Assembly: GCF_000468095.1 (NCBI RefSeq)
Contig: NZ_ASZC01000003.1
Location: 186,001-250,000, forward strand
Reading direction: 5' to 3'
Source of the DNA: Pantoea sp. AS-PWVM4
GTDB lineage: Bacteria > Pseudomonadota > Gammaproteobacteria > Enterobacterales > Enterobacteriaceae
Length of the DNA: 64,000 nucleotides
Positions 39,642-48,620 of the stretch are shown here, in pieces. A program made the translations under genes and the position numbers. Below the pieces are notes generated by a model, which was not told where the DNA came from, made no database searches, and worked only from the letters and a program-made list of their open reading frames with translations. Positions within the stretch are counted from its first letter, which is position 1, and each line of letters opens with the position of its first letter.

Positions 39642-41050
39642 TTACCGGGATTAATCAGCCAGGTACCAGGTTTATCAATCGTCAGTGACTGACTGTGAAC
39701 CTGGTTACCGTTGTGCACTTCAATATGATACTGACCTGCCGCCAGACTCAATGACGCAAAGCCGTTACTGGCGGGTTTCACATTCTGCGCTTTACCATTC
39801 ACCACAATATTTTCCCCGTCCTGCAACCGCAGATAAAGGGTTGCCAACACCGGCGTACTGCTGGCAGATTTGCTGGCGTCAGCGGAGGCTGCGGCATTTG
39901 ATGCGGCTATTTCTGGTTCAGCGCTACGATGGTTGACCTTCCACACGGCAACGATCACCGCCAGAATAGCCACCGCAGCGACGGCCAACAGACCGGGTGA
40001 CAAACGACGTACATTGCGCGGGGTGACCGGTTCAATAACCGCAGCCGCGTGGTTAACGGCCATTACCTGTGGTTCGGGTATGTTAATCGGTACTTCTGGC
40101 TCGATGGGCGTGTCGTTAACCGGGGTAATCTGGGTAACCAAGGCTTCCACATCGCTCACCGGCAGATCGATCAGGCTGGCAAACGCATCAATGGTCTGTG
40201 GCCGATCTGCTGGCTTCATCGCCAGCGCACAATCAATCGCATGCAGCAGTGGCAACGAATAACCTTCAGGTTTACGTTCAACCAGCGGCTGATAGTTGTC
40301 TTCAATGCAGCGTACCACGGAAACCGGGGGGGCATAGCCGGTGATCAGATTGTGCAACACCGCGCCCAGCGCATAGATATCCGTCCAGGGACCTTGTTCG
40401 CCTTCACCTTCTTCACTGTATTGCTCGATCGGTGCGAAGCCCGGCTTCAGCATGATTTCGGTTTCGTCGGAAAGGTTACCAATCTCCTTGCGTGCGGAGC
40501 CGAAATCGAGCAGCACCGGCAGTTGATTTTCCTGAATCTGGATGTTGTCCAGGGAGATATCGCGATGCAGATAACCCGCCTGGTGAATGGTATTGATCGC
40601 ACCAAACAGCGGTGGTAACAGTCGGCGTATCCAGGCTTCATCGATGCTTTCCGGGCTGGTGACTTGCCACTCTTTAAGCGTCATCCCGCTGTAGTAGAGC
40701 GTGCCCATATAGGCAGTGCCATTTTCTTCCCAAAAACGCAGAACGTGTAGCAGGCCAGGATGATTAAAGCGCGCCAGCAGGCGGGCCTCCTGAATAAAAC
40801 TGTTGCGACCGGCGTTGAACAATTTTTGAAAACGTTCGCCACGCAGTTCCAGCGACAGATCGGCAGCGCGCACCGCCAGCGACACCGGCATATATTCCTT
40901 AATGGCGATGGTTCGTTCCAGTTGATGATCCCAGGCGCGGTAGACAATGCCAAAACCACCGCCGCCAATCACATCTTTGATTTCGAACTCATTGAACCGG
41001 TAACCCGCAGGCAGGGCGTTGGGTATCTTTAGATTATCGTTTGCCGACAT
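39638..41050 (-). CDS. ppkA: T6SS-type Ser/Thr protein kinase PpkA
   Basis: A 470-residue Hanks-type kinase with a single membrane helix (about 352-370) and a periplasmic tail. Catalytic motifs are complete: the glycine loop IGGGGFGIVYRA (28-39), Lys51 in AIKEYM, HRDISLDN (162-169) and DFG (182-184). The tail carries a PEGA-like beta segment (ATLYLRLQDGENIVVNG). PpkA kinases sense envelope stress and phosphorylate the FHA protein in threonine-phosphorylation control of type VI secretion. It is the last gene of the operon, whose earlier members include the matching FHA protein and PP2C phosphatase. A start at 41101 would add 17 residues of unlikely sequence. Confidence 0.9.
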   Translation of the reverse strand: MSANDNLKIPNALPAGYRFNEFEIKDVIGGGGFGIVYRAWDHQLERTIAIKEYMPVSLAVRAADLSLELRGERFQKLFNAGRNSFIQEARLLARFNHPGLLHVLRFWEENGTAYMGTLYYSGMTLKEWQVTSPESIDEAWIRRLLPPLFGAINTIHQAGYLHRDISLDNIQIQENQLPVLLDFGSARKEIGNLSDETEIMLKPGFAPIEQYSEEGEGEQGPWTDIYALGAVLHNLITGYAPPVSVVRCIEDNYQPLVERKPEGYSLPLLHAIDCALAMKPADRPQTIDAFASLIDLPVSDVEALVTQITPVNDTPIEPEVPINIPEPQVMAVNHAAAVIEPVTPRNVRRLSPGLLAVAAVAILAVIVAVWKVNHRSAEPEIAASNAAASADASKSASSTPVLATLYLRLQDGENIVVNGKAQNVKPASNGFASLSLAAGQYHIEVHNGNQVHSQSLTIDKPGTWLINPGN

Positions 41051-41110
41051 AGTGAACTCTCTGAACACGTCCTGTAGCCCGCCCGGGAAATACACGGGCA
41101 ACGGCCGCTA

Positions 41111-42061
41111 TTAATTAATGTTACGCCAGGCACCAATGGCAGGATCCGCGAGATCCGCATGCAGGGTGTCAATCAGTAACACAGTCACTTTTTGCTGTGG
41201 CATAAACTGCGGCGACCAGACGCCACGTAAAGTTTCAACGCGTTTTTTAACCACATCGGCATCCTGTCCCGTGGTCTTGTCCATTTTGACCAACAGCGTT
41301 CCGTTAAAACGCCAGAGGTGCTGTTTGGCATCGAAGGGCAGCACCAGCCAGCTGTCGGCAGCATCCGGGCGCGTCACGATCATGCGTTGGTTATTGACGG
41401 CGATCACCTGTAACGGTGGGCCGCTGACATTGAGATTGGCGATCGGATAACCCTGGTAAAAATTGACCGCCAACTGCTGCGGCTGGCCGTTGATCACCTG
41501 GGTCAGCTCGCTGCTGCCTTCCAGCCAACCTTCAGACGAGCAATGCTGCTGCGTCATTTCAGGGATAAACAGCGATGCGCCTTTATCATCCCACCAGGTG
41601 CGGAAATGACAGCCACCCGGCAAGGCAAATTGTTGCAGTGGGCTGCTGTCTGCCGGGCGTGATAAATCGAGAGGAGCAGCATTGTTGGCGCTGGCATTGG
41701 CGGTGGCATCATTCAGCACAATAGGCCGCCAGTTCTGTAATTTGGTGGCGCTGCCGTTAGCCAGCACGTTGCCATCTTTGTCGGTCATCTGCCAGGGAAT
41801 CACATCCAGTGTGCCGCACTGATTCGCCAGCAGTGTGCCGACACGCGGCAAAAAGCTGGTGAGCACGCTGGAGTCGGTGCCTTTGCCGGAGACAATACGC
41901 AGCGGCAGTGTCTCTTTACACCAGTCGTTTGGGGCGTTACTTGCCACGTCATCGATATACACTTCCAGCGCGAGGCTCGGGGAGTACACCACCCGATAAT
42001 CTTCAGCCTGTGCATTCAGGGCCAGCAGCAGCGTCGCTAAGCCCGACAACCACAATTTCAT
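41111..42061 (-). CDS. Exported protein of unknown function in the T6SS-type operon
   Basis: A 316-residue protein with a signal peptide of about 19 residues (MKLWLSGLATLLLALNAQA). The mature part is beta-rich with cysteines at several points. I do not recognise a family. It lies between the PP2C phosphatase gene (14 bases away) and the kinase gene (60 bases), so it may be a periplasmic sensor or ligand linked to the kinase tail. It lacks a lipobox, so it is soluble or anchored only by interactions. The ATG 42061 is preferred over an upstream one at 42079 (MIPRIH). Confidence 0.65.
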   Translation of the reverse strand: MKLWLSGLATLLLALNAQAEDYRVVYSPSLALEVYIDDVASNAPNDWCKETLPLRIVSGKGTDSSVLTSFLPRVGTLLANQCGTLDVIPWQMTDKDGNVLANGSATKLQNWRPIVLNDATANASANNAAPLDLSRPADSSPLQQFALPGGCHFRTWWDDKGASLFIPEMTQQHCSSEGWLEGSSELTQVINGQPQQLAVNFYQGYPIANLNVSGPPLQVIAVNNQRMIVTRPDAADSWLVLPFDAKQHLWRFNGTLLVKMDKTTGQDADVVKKRVETLRGVWSPQFMPQQKVTVLLIDTLHADLADPAIGAWRNIN

Positions 42062-42075
42062 ATGAATCCTTGGAA

Positions 42076-42852
42076 TCAATAACGTGACGGCAGAAAACGT
42101 GCCGCATCGGCCTGGGAATAAAGCAGCGTTGCTTCCTGTGGCTCACCAATCCAGATCGCCAGAGCGCTCAGATTGTCGCTTTTTACGCTGCGGTTAACGG
42201 CTTGTTCCATCAATGCCAGCCACTCTTCGCAGGCATTGACCATGCGCAGGGCCTGTTCCATTTCGTCAGTCGTCAGGTTGAGCCAGAATCCGTCGGTACA
42301 GACCAGAAAGGCATCGCCATCTTCCAGCGCAATTACCTCGCTAAAAGTGGCCGGACGCGCCGGTTCAACGCCGAGCGCATTATAGAGTAAATTACTGTTA
42401 ATGCCGGTATTTTCATAGCCAGCCTCGCGCAATTGTTGGGCCAGACTATGATCGCGTGTTACCTGAAAAAGAGAACCGTGGCGAAAGTGATAAACCCGGC
42501 TATCACCGGCGTGCGCCCACCATGCCCGTTGTTTTTCCCGATCAATAAATAGCGCGGCCAGCGTGGTGCTCATGCGGGAAAAATTCGGATTCTTTCCCTG
42601 CTCCTCCAGCAGCACGCGCTGGCAAAGTTTGATTGCCTCCGCCGTCACCGCAGGTGTGAAGGCCGCATCTTGTTGTACTGCGTCGAGCAGGGTATCACGT
42701 ACCAGTTGTGCCGCCCGATCTCCTCCCGGCAGGCCCGCCACGCCATCACACACCACAAAACAAGCCTTGCGATCGTCCAGTTGCGCACCGGTACGATCCT
42801 GATTTTCATCGCGCATACCTTGCTGGCAGCGGCTGGCAAACATCATCTTCAT
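42076..42852 (-). CDS. pppA: PP2C-type protein phosphatase PppA
   Basis: A 258-residue metal-dependent phosphatase that reverses PpkA phosphorylation. Metal-binding motifs are GMRDENQDR (13-20) and VVCDGVAGLPGGD (about 33-45), with further conserved blocks at STTLAALFID, WAHAGDSRVYHFR and FLVCTDGFW. It overlaps the FHA gene stop by four bases (ATGA), so the two are made together, which fits an antagonist acting on the FHA protein. Confidence 0.92.
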   Translation of the reverse strand: MKMMFASRCQQGMRDENQDRTGAQLDDRKACFVVCDGVAGLPGGDRAAQLVRDTLLDAVQQDAAFTPAVTAEAIKLCQRVLLEEQGKNPNFSRMSTTLAALFIDREKQRAWWAHAGDSRVYHFRHGSLFQVTRDHSLAQQLREAGYENTGINSNLLYNALGVEPARPATFSEVIALEDGDAFLVCTDGFWLNLTTDEMEQALRMVNACEEWLALMEQAVNRSVKSDNLSALAIWIGEPQEATLLYSQADAARFLPSRY

Positions 42853-43967
42853 GAGTCTTCCGTCCGCGTCTGTGAATCTTTGTATTGGTTAACTTCCATA
42901 TCGTAGGCGTGCAGAAAGGCTTCACCGAACAGGGTGTGGAAGTCATCCTCAATCTCGCCAGCAGTGCGTTGATAATGACGGGAAAAATGGTCCCATAGCG
43001 CGGCCTTACGTGTATTCGCAAACGGCATTTTTGGCATGACGCCATCTTGTCGTGCCTGATCTTCCAGCCGCTGGGGATTGAATGATTGCAGCATCGCCGC
43101 GATGATGGCGCGAATACCGGCAATCATCCCTAATTGATGGGCCTGTAAATCCACCAGGGCATCACGCACGGCAGTTTCCGGCGGCATAAAGCCCGGCATC
43201 TGGCTTTGGTACATCTGCATCAGCACCGTTTTGCCAGAAGGAAGGATTTTGAAGGGGTTATTGGCCTCGTTAAGGATCATCGTCATATCGGCTTTGACAC
43301 CGCGTTTCAGAATCGATCGTGAGGAGAGAAGCGCGACTGTGCCCTGCGAAAACAGACTCAGCATCCGTCCGGTGATGCGCATCTGTTCTTCGTTCATGGG
43401 CGTTTGATGGCCGTTGTTCAGCCCCATTCCTTCCAGCAACGCGATAATCAGCTTATCCTGGTCCGTACCGGGCAGCACCGTGGGCAGGGCGGGTGAACTC
43501 TCCTGTGGGTCGATCGCCAGGCGTGCATCATTATGACGTTCAGGGCGCGGCGCGGCGGGTTCAGGGATGACATGCTGGATGCTCTCCAGCATGCCAAGCG
43601 GGTCACTTTCTGCCGGGGAAAAAAACGCCAGTGGATCGTCTTTTTGCGCCGTGGTGCGTGCCGGGTCGCGTACCTCCAGCCCGTATTCTCCAATCGTTAA
43701 CGCATCACCATGTTGCAATGACGCTTGCGCACCGCGTGGCAATGGCACGCCATTCAGCACCACTGAGGTGACGCTGCCCTGGTTGGTCAAACGGCATTCG
43801 CCTTCGGGCGACAGATGTACCAGTGCCTGTAGGCGAGAAATGGCCCGCGATTCATCCGGCAGCACCAGATCATTATCCTGACTACGGCCGATGGTGCCGC
43901 CTGGCGGCTTAAAGGCCACCGTTTTTGCCGGCACATCCGTATTGCACTGCACAATGGTAAATTCCAT
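42849..43967 (-). CDS. tagH: FHA-domain protein, Fha/TagH type
   Basis: A 372-residue cytoplasmic scaffold. The N-terminal FHA domain (about 1-100: TIGRSQDNDLVLPDESRAIS, then LTNQGSVTSVVLNGVPL) binds phosphothreonine. The C-terminal part (about 190-365) is the conserved T6SS-associated FHA region. In Pseudomonas aeruginosa, Fha1 is phosphorylated by PpkA and triggers T6SS assembly. Here no sheath genes are present, so its output target is unknown. Confidence 0.9.
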   Translation of the reverse strand: MEFTIVQCNTDVPAKTVAFKPPGGTIGRSQDNDLVLPDESRAISRLQALVHLSPEGECRLTNQGSVTSVVLNGVPLPRGAQASLQHGDALTIGEYGLEVRDPARTTAQKDDPLAFFSPAESDPLGMLESIQHVIPEPAAPRPERHNDARLAIDPQESSPALPTVLPGTDQDKLIIALLEGMGLNNGHQTPMNEEQMRITGRMLSLFSQGTVALLSSRSILKRGVKADMTMILNEANNPFKILPSGKTVLMQMYQSQMPGFMPPETAVRDALVDLQAHQLGMIAGIRAIIAAMLQSFNPQRLEDQARQDGVMPKMPFANTRKAALWDHFSRHYQRTAGEIEDDFHTLFGEAFLHAYDMEVNQYKDSQTRTEDS

Positions 43968-44002
43968 GAGTCTTCCCGTTTACAGAGGGCAAACGTCGCG
44001 GT

Positions 44003-44701
44003 CTATTCGAACATGGGCGGATAGAGACCGTTACGTCCCGGCTGCGCACCTGACGCCGGGTTAAACAATAATGCAAAAAGCTGCGCGGTGAGCGGGCCAC
44101 TGTGTTTATGTGTGGCGTGTGCAAAACCGTCACTGCGGTTACTCCACCAGTAGCTGATATGCTCGTGGGGATCAAAATGGTCGGCCACTTCACGCCAGCT
44201 TAACGAGCTGGGCAGGTCAGCGAAACCAATCACGTCCATGATGTCGGTACGACGTTTTTCCGGGACCAGCAACGGTGACATCTGTTGTATAGCCAGCTCC
44301 AGCATGTCTGCGGTCTGGGCATCCCGCACTGCACGCAACAACGTCATCCCCAATTCCTGAAACCAGTCGCCAGAGAGCGCCAGTTGCGCAGGATGCCACT
44401 GGCTCACGGGAAAACTGCGCAACGCCAGCAACGGCCAGGCGCGCCCGACACGGTCACAGGAGGGCAGCAGGCAACCCATTTGTACCTGGGGGCGCAGCGG
44501 TGAAATCGGTAAAACAAAATTCCACACCGGTGCCGCCAGAAAGTGCTGGGTCGTGGCATTCTCCTGCTGATGCCAATGCAGTAAACCTTGCTGAAACCAA
44601 TGGCTCCAGGATGTCACGCTATTCTCACTGAGTCGCTGGCGCAGGAAATCACCGGTTGTCGGCAACTTCCCGTACCAGCCGGGGGCGGTATGTGTCGCCA
44701 T
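44003..44701 (-). CDS. tagF: T6SS-associated protein TagF
   Basis: A 232-residue cytoplasmic protein of the T6SS BMA_A0400 family. The characteristic start is PGWYGKLPTTGDFLRQRL, with a mid-protein LPSCDRVGRAWPL. TagF is a post-translational repressor of T6SS in Pseudomonas, acting against the FHA protein. The start at 44701 (MATHTAPGWYG) is chosen; the stop of the TssM-like gene is just upstream. Confidence 0.88.
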   Translation of the reverse strand: MATHTAPGWYGKLPTTGDFLRQRLSENSVTSWSHWFQQGLLHWHQQENATTQHFLAAPVWNFVLPISPLRPQVQMGCLLPSCDRVGRAWPLLALRSFPVSQWHPAQLALSGDWFQELGMTLLRAVRDAQTADMLELAIQQMSPLLVPEKRRTDIMDVIGFADLPSSLSWREVADHFDPHEHISYWWSNRSDGFAHATHKHSGPLTAQLFALLFNPASGAQPGRNGLYPPMFE

Positions 44702-44714
44702 CATTACCTCACCA

Positions 44715-46832
44715 TTACTCACTGTGTCCGGTCAATCGCTGTGCAGCGTTTAACGGTGCGAGCGTCAGCGTATTGCCGTTCTGACCGGCATTTTTCAGAT
44801 TTTCCGCAAGCTTACGCATCATCAGTGCGTTGTCGCGGGCATAAGGCGAAGACTGAATCTGCTGATCAAGCAATTGACTGAGGTGCCAGTCCAGCTGCTG
44901 TAAATCGCGTGCACTGACGTTATCCGGCAGGGTGCGTTGCAGATTTTGCATCAGCCAGCCACGCAAAAACTCGCCATCATAATTGCGTGGCTGATACAGC
45001 ATCTGATAGGCCCGGAGCGCATTGCGGCTGTATTCATTATCAGTACCGGGATCGTCGCGCAGCAGATTGGTGATCTGCTGGGCCACGCGTGGCAGTAATA
45101 AAGACTTAAGGGCGTTTTGATAAAGCACCCAGGCTGCATCGCTTACCTGATTACCGCGATACAAGCCGACACGCATGGTAAGCGGAGGATTATCGAGGGA
45201 AAAGCGATCCGAAAGCGGCAACTTCACCAGATTATTTAAGAAGGGTAGCAGATCAAAAATATTATCCGCAGGCTGATGAATAACTTGCTGGCTCTGCTGG
45301 GTGATCGGTGCTATACGTGCGGCGACCTGATCAAGATAGCGCTGATTCTGGAGATAGCTGGCGAGCCACAGGCAGGAAAGCAGCAGCAAAGCGCCGGTCA
45401 GCACGCCATAGCCAATCCAGTGGAACAAGCGATTGCGGTACTCCCAGTGACGGTTGCTGCCTGCCAGACCGCTCTCACGAAACACTAAATCGCTCAACAG
45501 GTTGCGGATAAAGAAGCTTTGCCCACGCGTGCCAGGGATGGGGCTGCTGCGATTGACGCTATCCCAGGCGGCGATGGTGTGCTGGCCTGCTTGCGGCAAC
45601 TGAAGTTTGCGGTTTAGCTCGCCCATGATGCGATCAAAAGGCAAGCCTTCCTGGGTGCCGCTGGTGAAAAACAGGCCGCGTGCCGACCAGGCCACGGCGT
45701 CCTGATGGCCGGAAAATACCACATCAAGGTACTCGTTCAGCAAGGGTCGCAATGAGCTGAATTCCTGTGGAAACAGGAAGCTATCGGCGCGCTGGGTCAG
45801 GTCACGATCCTGCGCCATCACACCTGCCAGCTGCTGATGCAGGCGCTGTTCAAGCAGATGATATTGTTGGCTGAAGCTGCGGTGCCAGTCATCCTTGTGT
45901 GGTTTACCCGGTTCCCAGGGAAAGGTAAAACCCCAGATAGCATCGCGTTGCTGTTTATTCAGGCCACCATAGAAACTCATAAAACCTTTCAACAGATCGG
46001 TTTTCGTCACCATCACGTAGACCGGAAAGTGGATGCCGGTTTGCTGGTGCAATTCCACCATTCGCTGGCGTAACGCGGTGGCCTGCGCGTGGCGTGCTTC
46101 GGCGGAGTCGGTCAGCAGATCGGCCACGCTAATGGTCATGATCACGCCATTGATGGGTTGCCGGGTACGGTAACGCTTCAACAATTGGATGAAGTTATGC
46201 CATTCGCTGGCATCGCGTGCCCGTTGGCTTTCCTGCAACGCATACCGGCCAGCGGTATCAATCAGCACTGCACTGTCCGTAAACCACCAGTCACAATGAC
46301 GTGTACCGCCAACCCCGCGTACAGCGGCATTGCCGAGACTGTCGGTGAGGGGAAACTCCAGTCCGGCATTGAGCAACGCGGTGGTTTTCCCGGCACCAGG
46401 CGCGCCAATAATGACGTACCACGGTAGCTGATAGAGATAGTGACTCTGGAAGCGCGCCAACCAGCCTTGCCGCTGACGGCGGCCAAATTGGGTGCGTTTC
46501 AACCGTTGGGCTGCTTCGCTAAATCGTTGAGTCAGCAGCGTCTCCGTCATCTGGCGATCGGAAAGCTCCTCGCTGCTGACTTGCTGCAAGCGGGTCAAAA
46601 GTTTGCTGTTAAACCAGGCACGCCAGATGGCAGGGATAAACTGGAACAGCACCCAACAGAAATAGAGCAATCCCACTACCAGTTGCCGTGGCAATAAGGG
46701 TTCGAGTGGTCGGGTATCGCCCCAGCTCCACAGTGGGCCGAGAATCCACAACACGCAGCTCAGTGCAGTGATGCCAATAAAACTCCACAGCAGACGGTGC
46801 GTTAATAAATGCTGAAGTGATGCGCGCATCAT
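44715..46832 (-). CDS. tssM: TssM/IcmF-like protein lacking most of the periplasmic domain
   Basis: A 705-residue protein; TssM is usually 1100-1300 residues. Present are two N-terminal membrane helices (about 15-34 and 50-68), the cytoplasmic NTPase with Walker A GAPGAGKTT (143-151) and the LIDTAGR segment (190-196), and a third helix (471-492). Only about 210 residues follow, ending in NAAQRLTGHSE; the long helical and C-terminal beta part that binds TssJ is missing. The stop is clean and the next gene follows closely, so this looks like a settled short form, not a recent frameshift. I cannot rule out loss of the remainder by an old deletion. Confidence 0.85.
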   Translation of the reverse strand: MMRASLQHLLTHRLLWSFIGITALSCVLWILGPLWSWGDTRPLEPLLPRQLVVGLLYFCWVLFQFIPAIWRAWFNSKLLTRLQQVSSEELSDRQMTETLLTQRFSEAAQRLKRTQFGRRQRQGWLARFQSHYLYQLPWYVIIGAPGAGKTTALLNAGLEFPLTDSLGNAAVRGVGGTRHCDWWFTDSAVLIDTAGRYALQESQRARDASEWHNFIQLLKRYRTRQPINGVIMTISVADLLTDSAEARHAQATALRQRMVELHQQTGIHFPVYVMVTKTDLLKGFMSFYGGLNKQQRDAIWGFTFPWEPGKPHKDDWHRSFSQQYHLLEQRLHQQLAGVMAQDRDLTQRADSFLFPQEFSSLRPLLNEYLDVVFSGHQDAVAWSARGLFFTSGTQEGLPFDRIMGELNRKLQLPQAGQHTIAAWDSVNRSSPIPGTRGQSFFIRNLLSDLVFRESGLAGSNRHWEYRNRLFHWIGYGVLTGALLLLSCLWLASYLQNQRYLDQVAARIAPITQQSQQVIHQPADNIFDLLPFLNNLVKLPLSDRFSLDNPPLTMRVGLYRGNQVSDAAWVLYQNALKSLLLPRVAQQITNLLRDDPGTDNEYSRNALRAYQMLYQPRNYDGEFLRGWLMQNLQRTLPDNVSARDLQQLDWHLSQLLDQQIQSSPYARDNALMMRKLAENLKNAGQNGNTLTLAPLNAAQRLTGHSE

Positions 46833-48043
46833 TGGCCTCCCTGATGATTGCTAAGGGTTTCCGGTGCCGCAAACAGGGTGATTTCTACCCGGCGATTGCG
46901 GGCGCGATTTTCATTGCTGTCGTTTGGCAACAGGGGATTACTGTCGCCACGGCCCTCCGCCTTCACGCTATGTCCCTCAGCGAGTTGCGGATTGAGCAAC
47001 TGGGCGACGGCGCGGGCGCGGGCAAAGGAGAATTCATAACTGGAAGCAAAACGGCCATCCACCGGGCTGTTATCGGTATAAACCGACACCAGCACCGTAC
47101 CTTTCACGGTTTTCATGGCACTGGCAACATGCGCCAGTAGCGCTCGTCCCACCTGATTGACCACGGTGCCATCAGTGATAAACAACTTGTCAGCCGGGAT
47201 GATAACTTTGCTGCCGAAGGCCCCATCGCTCACTTCAAGTTGCCCCGCCGCGATGACATCATTGAGACGCTGATGCAAATCAAGCAAGGCCTGCGGTGAC
47301 GTTGGGCGACGCCCTGGGGTGATTTGCGGTAAAGGGGTTTCGTAGATGGCACGTAACAGCGGTTCCGCCGCATTGCCGAGACGCCAGTTCAGACCGCTAT
47401 AAATCAGACACGCCACCAGCGCCGCCAGGGTGATGCAGGCCCACAGCGGCACCATCGGGCGAGATAAGCTGCTCACCAGCGGATGCACCTCAACCAGTCG
47501 GGCGCTGGCCGCGCCTGTATCGGGTCGGGTTTCTGCAATCAGATGCGCCAAACGTTTCCGAATGATTTCGCACTGCGCCTGGCCATTTTCGCTACCGCGA
47601 TAGCGTCCTTCATAGCCTAACAACAGGCAGTAGTGGATCACTTCCAGCAACCACAAATGTTGCTGCGGATTTTGTGAAATGCGCGATAACAGCTGGAACA
47701 CCTTCTCGCCGCCCCAGCTTTCATTGTGGAATGTCACCAGCATACCGTTACCTGACCAGACGCCGCGCGTACCCCACGGGGTCTGTGCTGCCGCTTCATC
47801 CAGCAAGCTGCACAGGCAATAGCGTGCGCCAATGATCATCTCGAAAGGTAAACCGGACATTTTACAGCGCTGTTCAAACTGACGAATTTCATCGATCAAC
47901 AGCTGACGTAAACCAGCGGGGTCATCGTGTGTAGCGGCCTGCCGTATCTGAACGACGGCATTGAGGATCGGGGCTGCGGCAGTCAATAACAGGTTATCAT
48001 TGCCCGCGACGGTAACGTCTCGTGCCAGGGCTTCCTGAGTCAT
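46829..48043 (-). CDS. tssL: TssL/DotU protein with C-terminal OmpA-like domain
   Basis: A 404-residue inner-membrane protein. The N-terminal DotU domain (about 20-185, with MIIGARYCLCSLLDEAAAQTPWG) is cytoplasmic, one membrane helix lies at 197-217, and the C-terminal OmpA/MotB-like domain (about 290-404, ending GRGDSNPLLPNDSNENRARNRRVEI) binds peptidoglycan. It is thus the peptidoglycan-anchored form of TssL. The start at 48043 (MTQEALARDVTVAGN) is preferred to 48109. Its stop overlaps the start of the TssM-like gene. Confidence 0.9.
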   Translation of the reverse strand: MTQEALARDVTVAGNDNLLLTAAAPILNAVVQIRQAATHDDPAGLRQLLIDEIRQFEQRCKMSGLPFEMIIGARYCLCSLLDEAAAQTPWGTRGVWSGNGMLVTFHNESWGGEKVFQLLSRISQNPQQHLWLLEVIHYCLLLGYEGRYRGSENGQAQCEIIRKRLAHLIAETRPDTGAASARLVEVHPLVSSLSRPMVPLWACITLAALVACLIYSGLNWRLGNAAEPLLRAIYETPLPQITPGRRPTSPQALLDLHQRLNDVIAAGQLEVSDGAFGSKVIIPADKLFITDGTVVNQVGRALLAHVASAMKTVKGTVLVSVYTDNSPVDGRFASSYEFSFARARAVAQLLNPQLAEGHSVKAEGRGDSNPLLPNDSNENRARNRRVEITLFAAPETLSNHQGGQ

Positions 48044-48128
48044 TAAATCTCGTTCTTCCAGGCAATAGTGGAACCCTCTGCCCGCAGAGAGTAAGGCTTC
48101 TGCGGGCAATATGCGCCGGATTTCATGA

Positions 48129-48620
48129 TCAGTCTAAGATCCAGGTCGCGGTATCGTTGGTGCGGCACGCTTTGCTGGCGCCCCCCACGTCTACACAGAC
48201 CTGTTTGCTGCGGCGGGGACGGGGGCGGTCACTACGCAGGGTGGCATCATAGCGGCTGCTCTCTACGCCCGCTTTCGGCGGCACGTAGCCAATCAGCGTG
48301 CCCTGGGGTTCATCAGCAATCGCCAGCCAGCTATGCTCAACACGACCCAGAACTTCAAAGGTTTTACCCGTCTCCAGGTAGCGTACCACTTTGCCGCTGT
48401 AATCTGGCGTGGTCATGATTGAAGCGCCATAGAGCGCCCGGAAGCTCTGATTGACCGGCGTGAATTCGCCAGGTGCTGCCACCGCATGACGATGAACCAG
48501 TTTAACCCCATTCACTTCACTGGTTACCAGGGTGTCATCTGTGACTGGCGGCGGTGGTGCTTTGCAACTTGCCAAAGTCAGCACCGCCAGCAGCGTTAGC
48601 ACAAGACTCTTATTCACCAT
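48129..48620 (-). CDS. SH3-like lipoprotein heading the T6SS-type operon
   Basis: A 163-residue lipoprotein. The signal peptide ends in the lipobox LASC, followed by a proline-rich linker (KAPPPPVTDD) and an SH3b-like segment (SIMTTPDYSGKVVRYLETGK, FEVLGRVEHSWLAIA). Cysteines near the C terminus may pair. Canonical T6SS use the lipoprotein TssJ to anchor TssM; this protein is not a TssJ as far as I can see and may replace it or act as a peptidoglycan sensor. It is the first gene of the operon. Confidence 0.75.
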   Translation of the reverse strand: MVNKSLVLTLLAVLTLASCKAPPPPVTDDTLVTSEVNGVKLVHRHAVAAPGEFTPVNQSFRALYGASIMTTPDYSGKVVRYLETGKTFEVLGRVEHSWLAIADEPQGTLIGYVPPKAGVESSRYDATLRSDRPRPRRSKQVCVDVGGASKACRTNDTATWILD

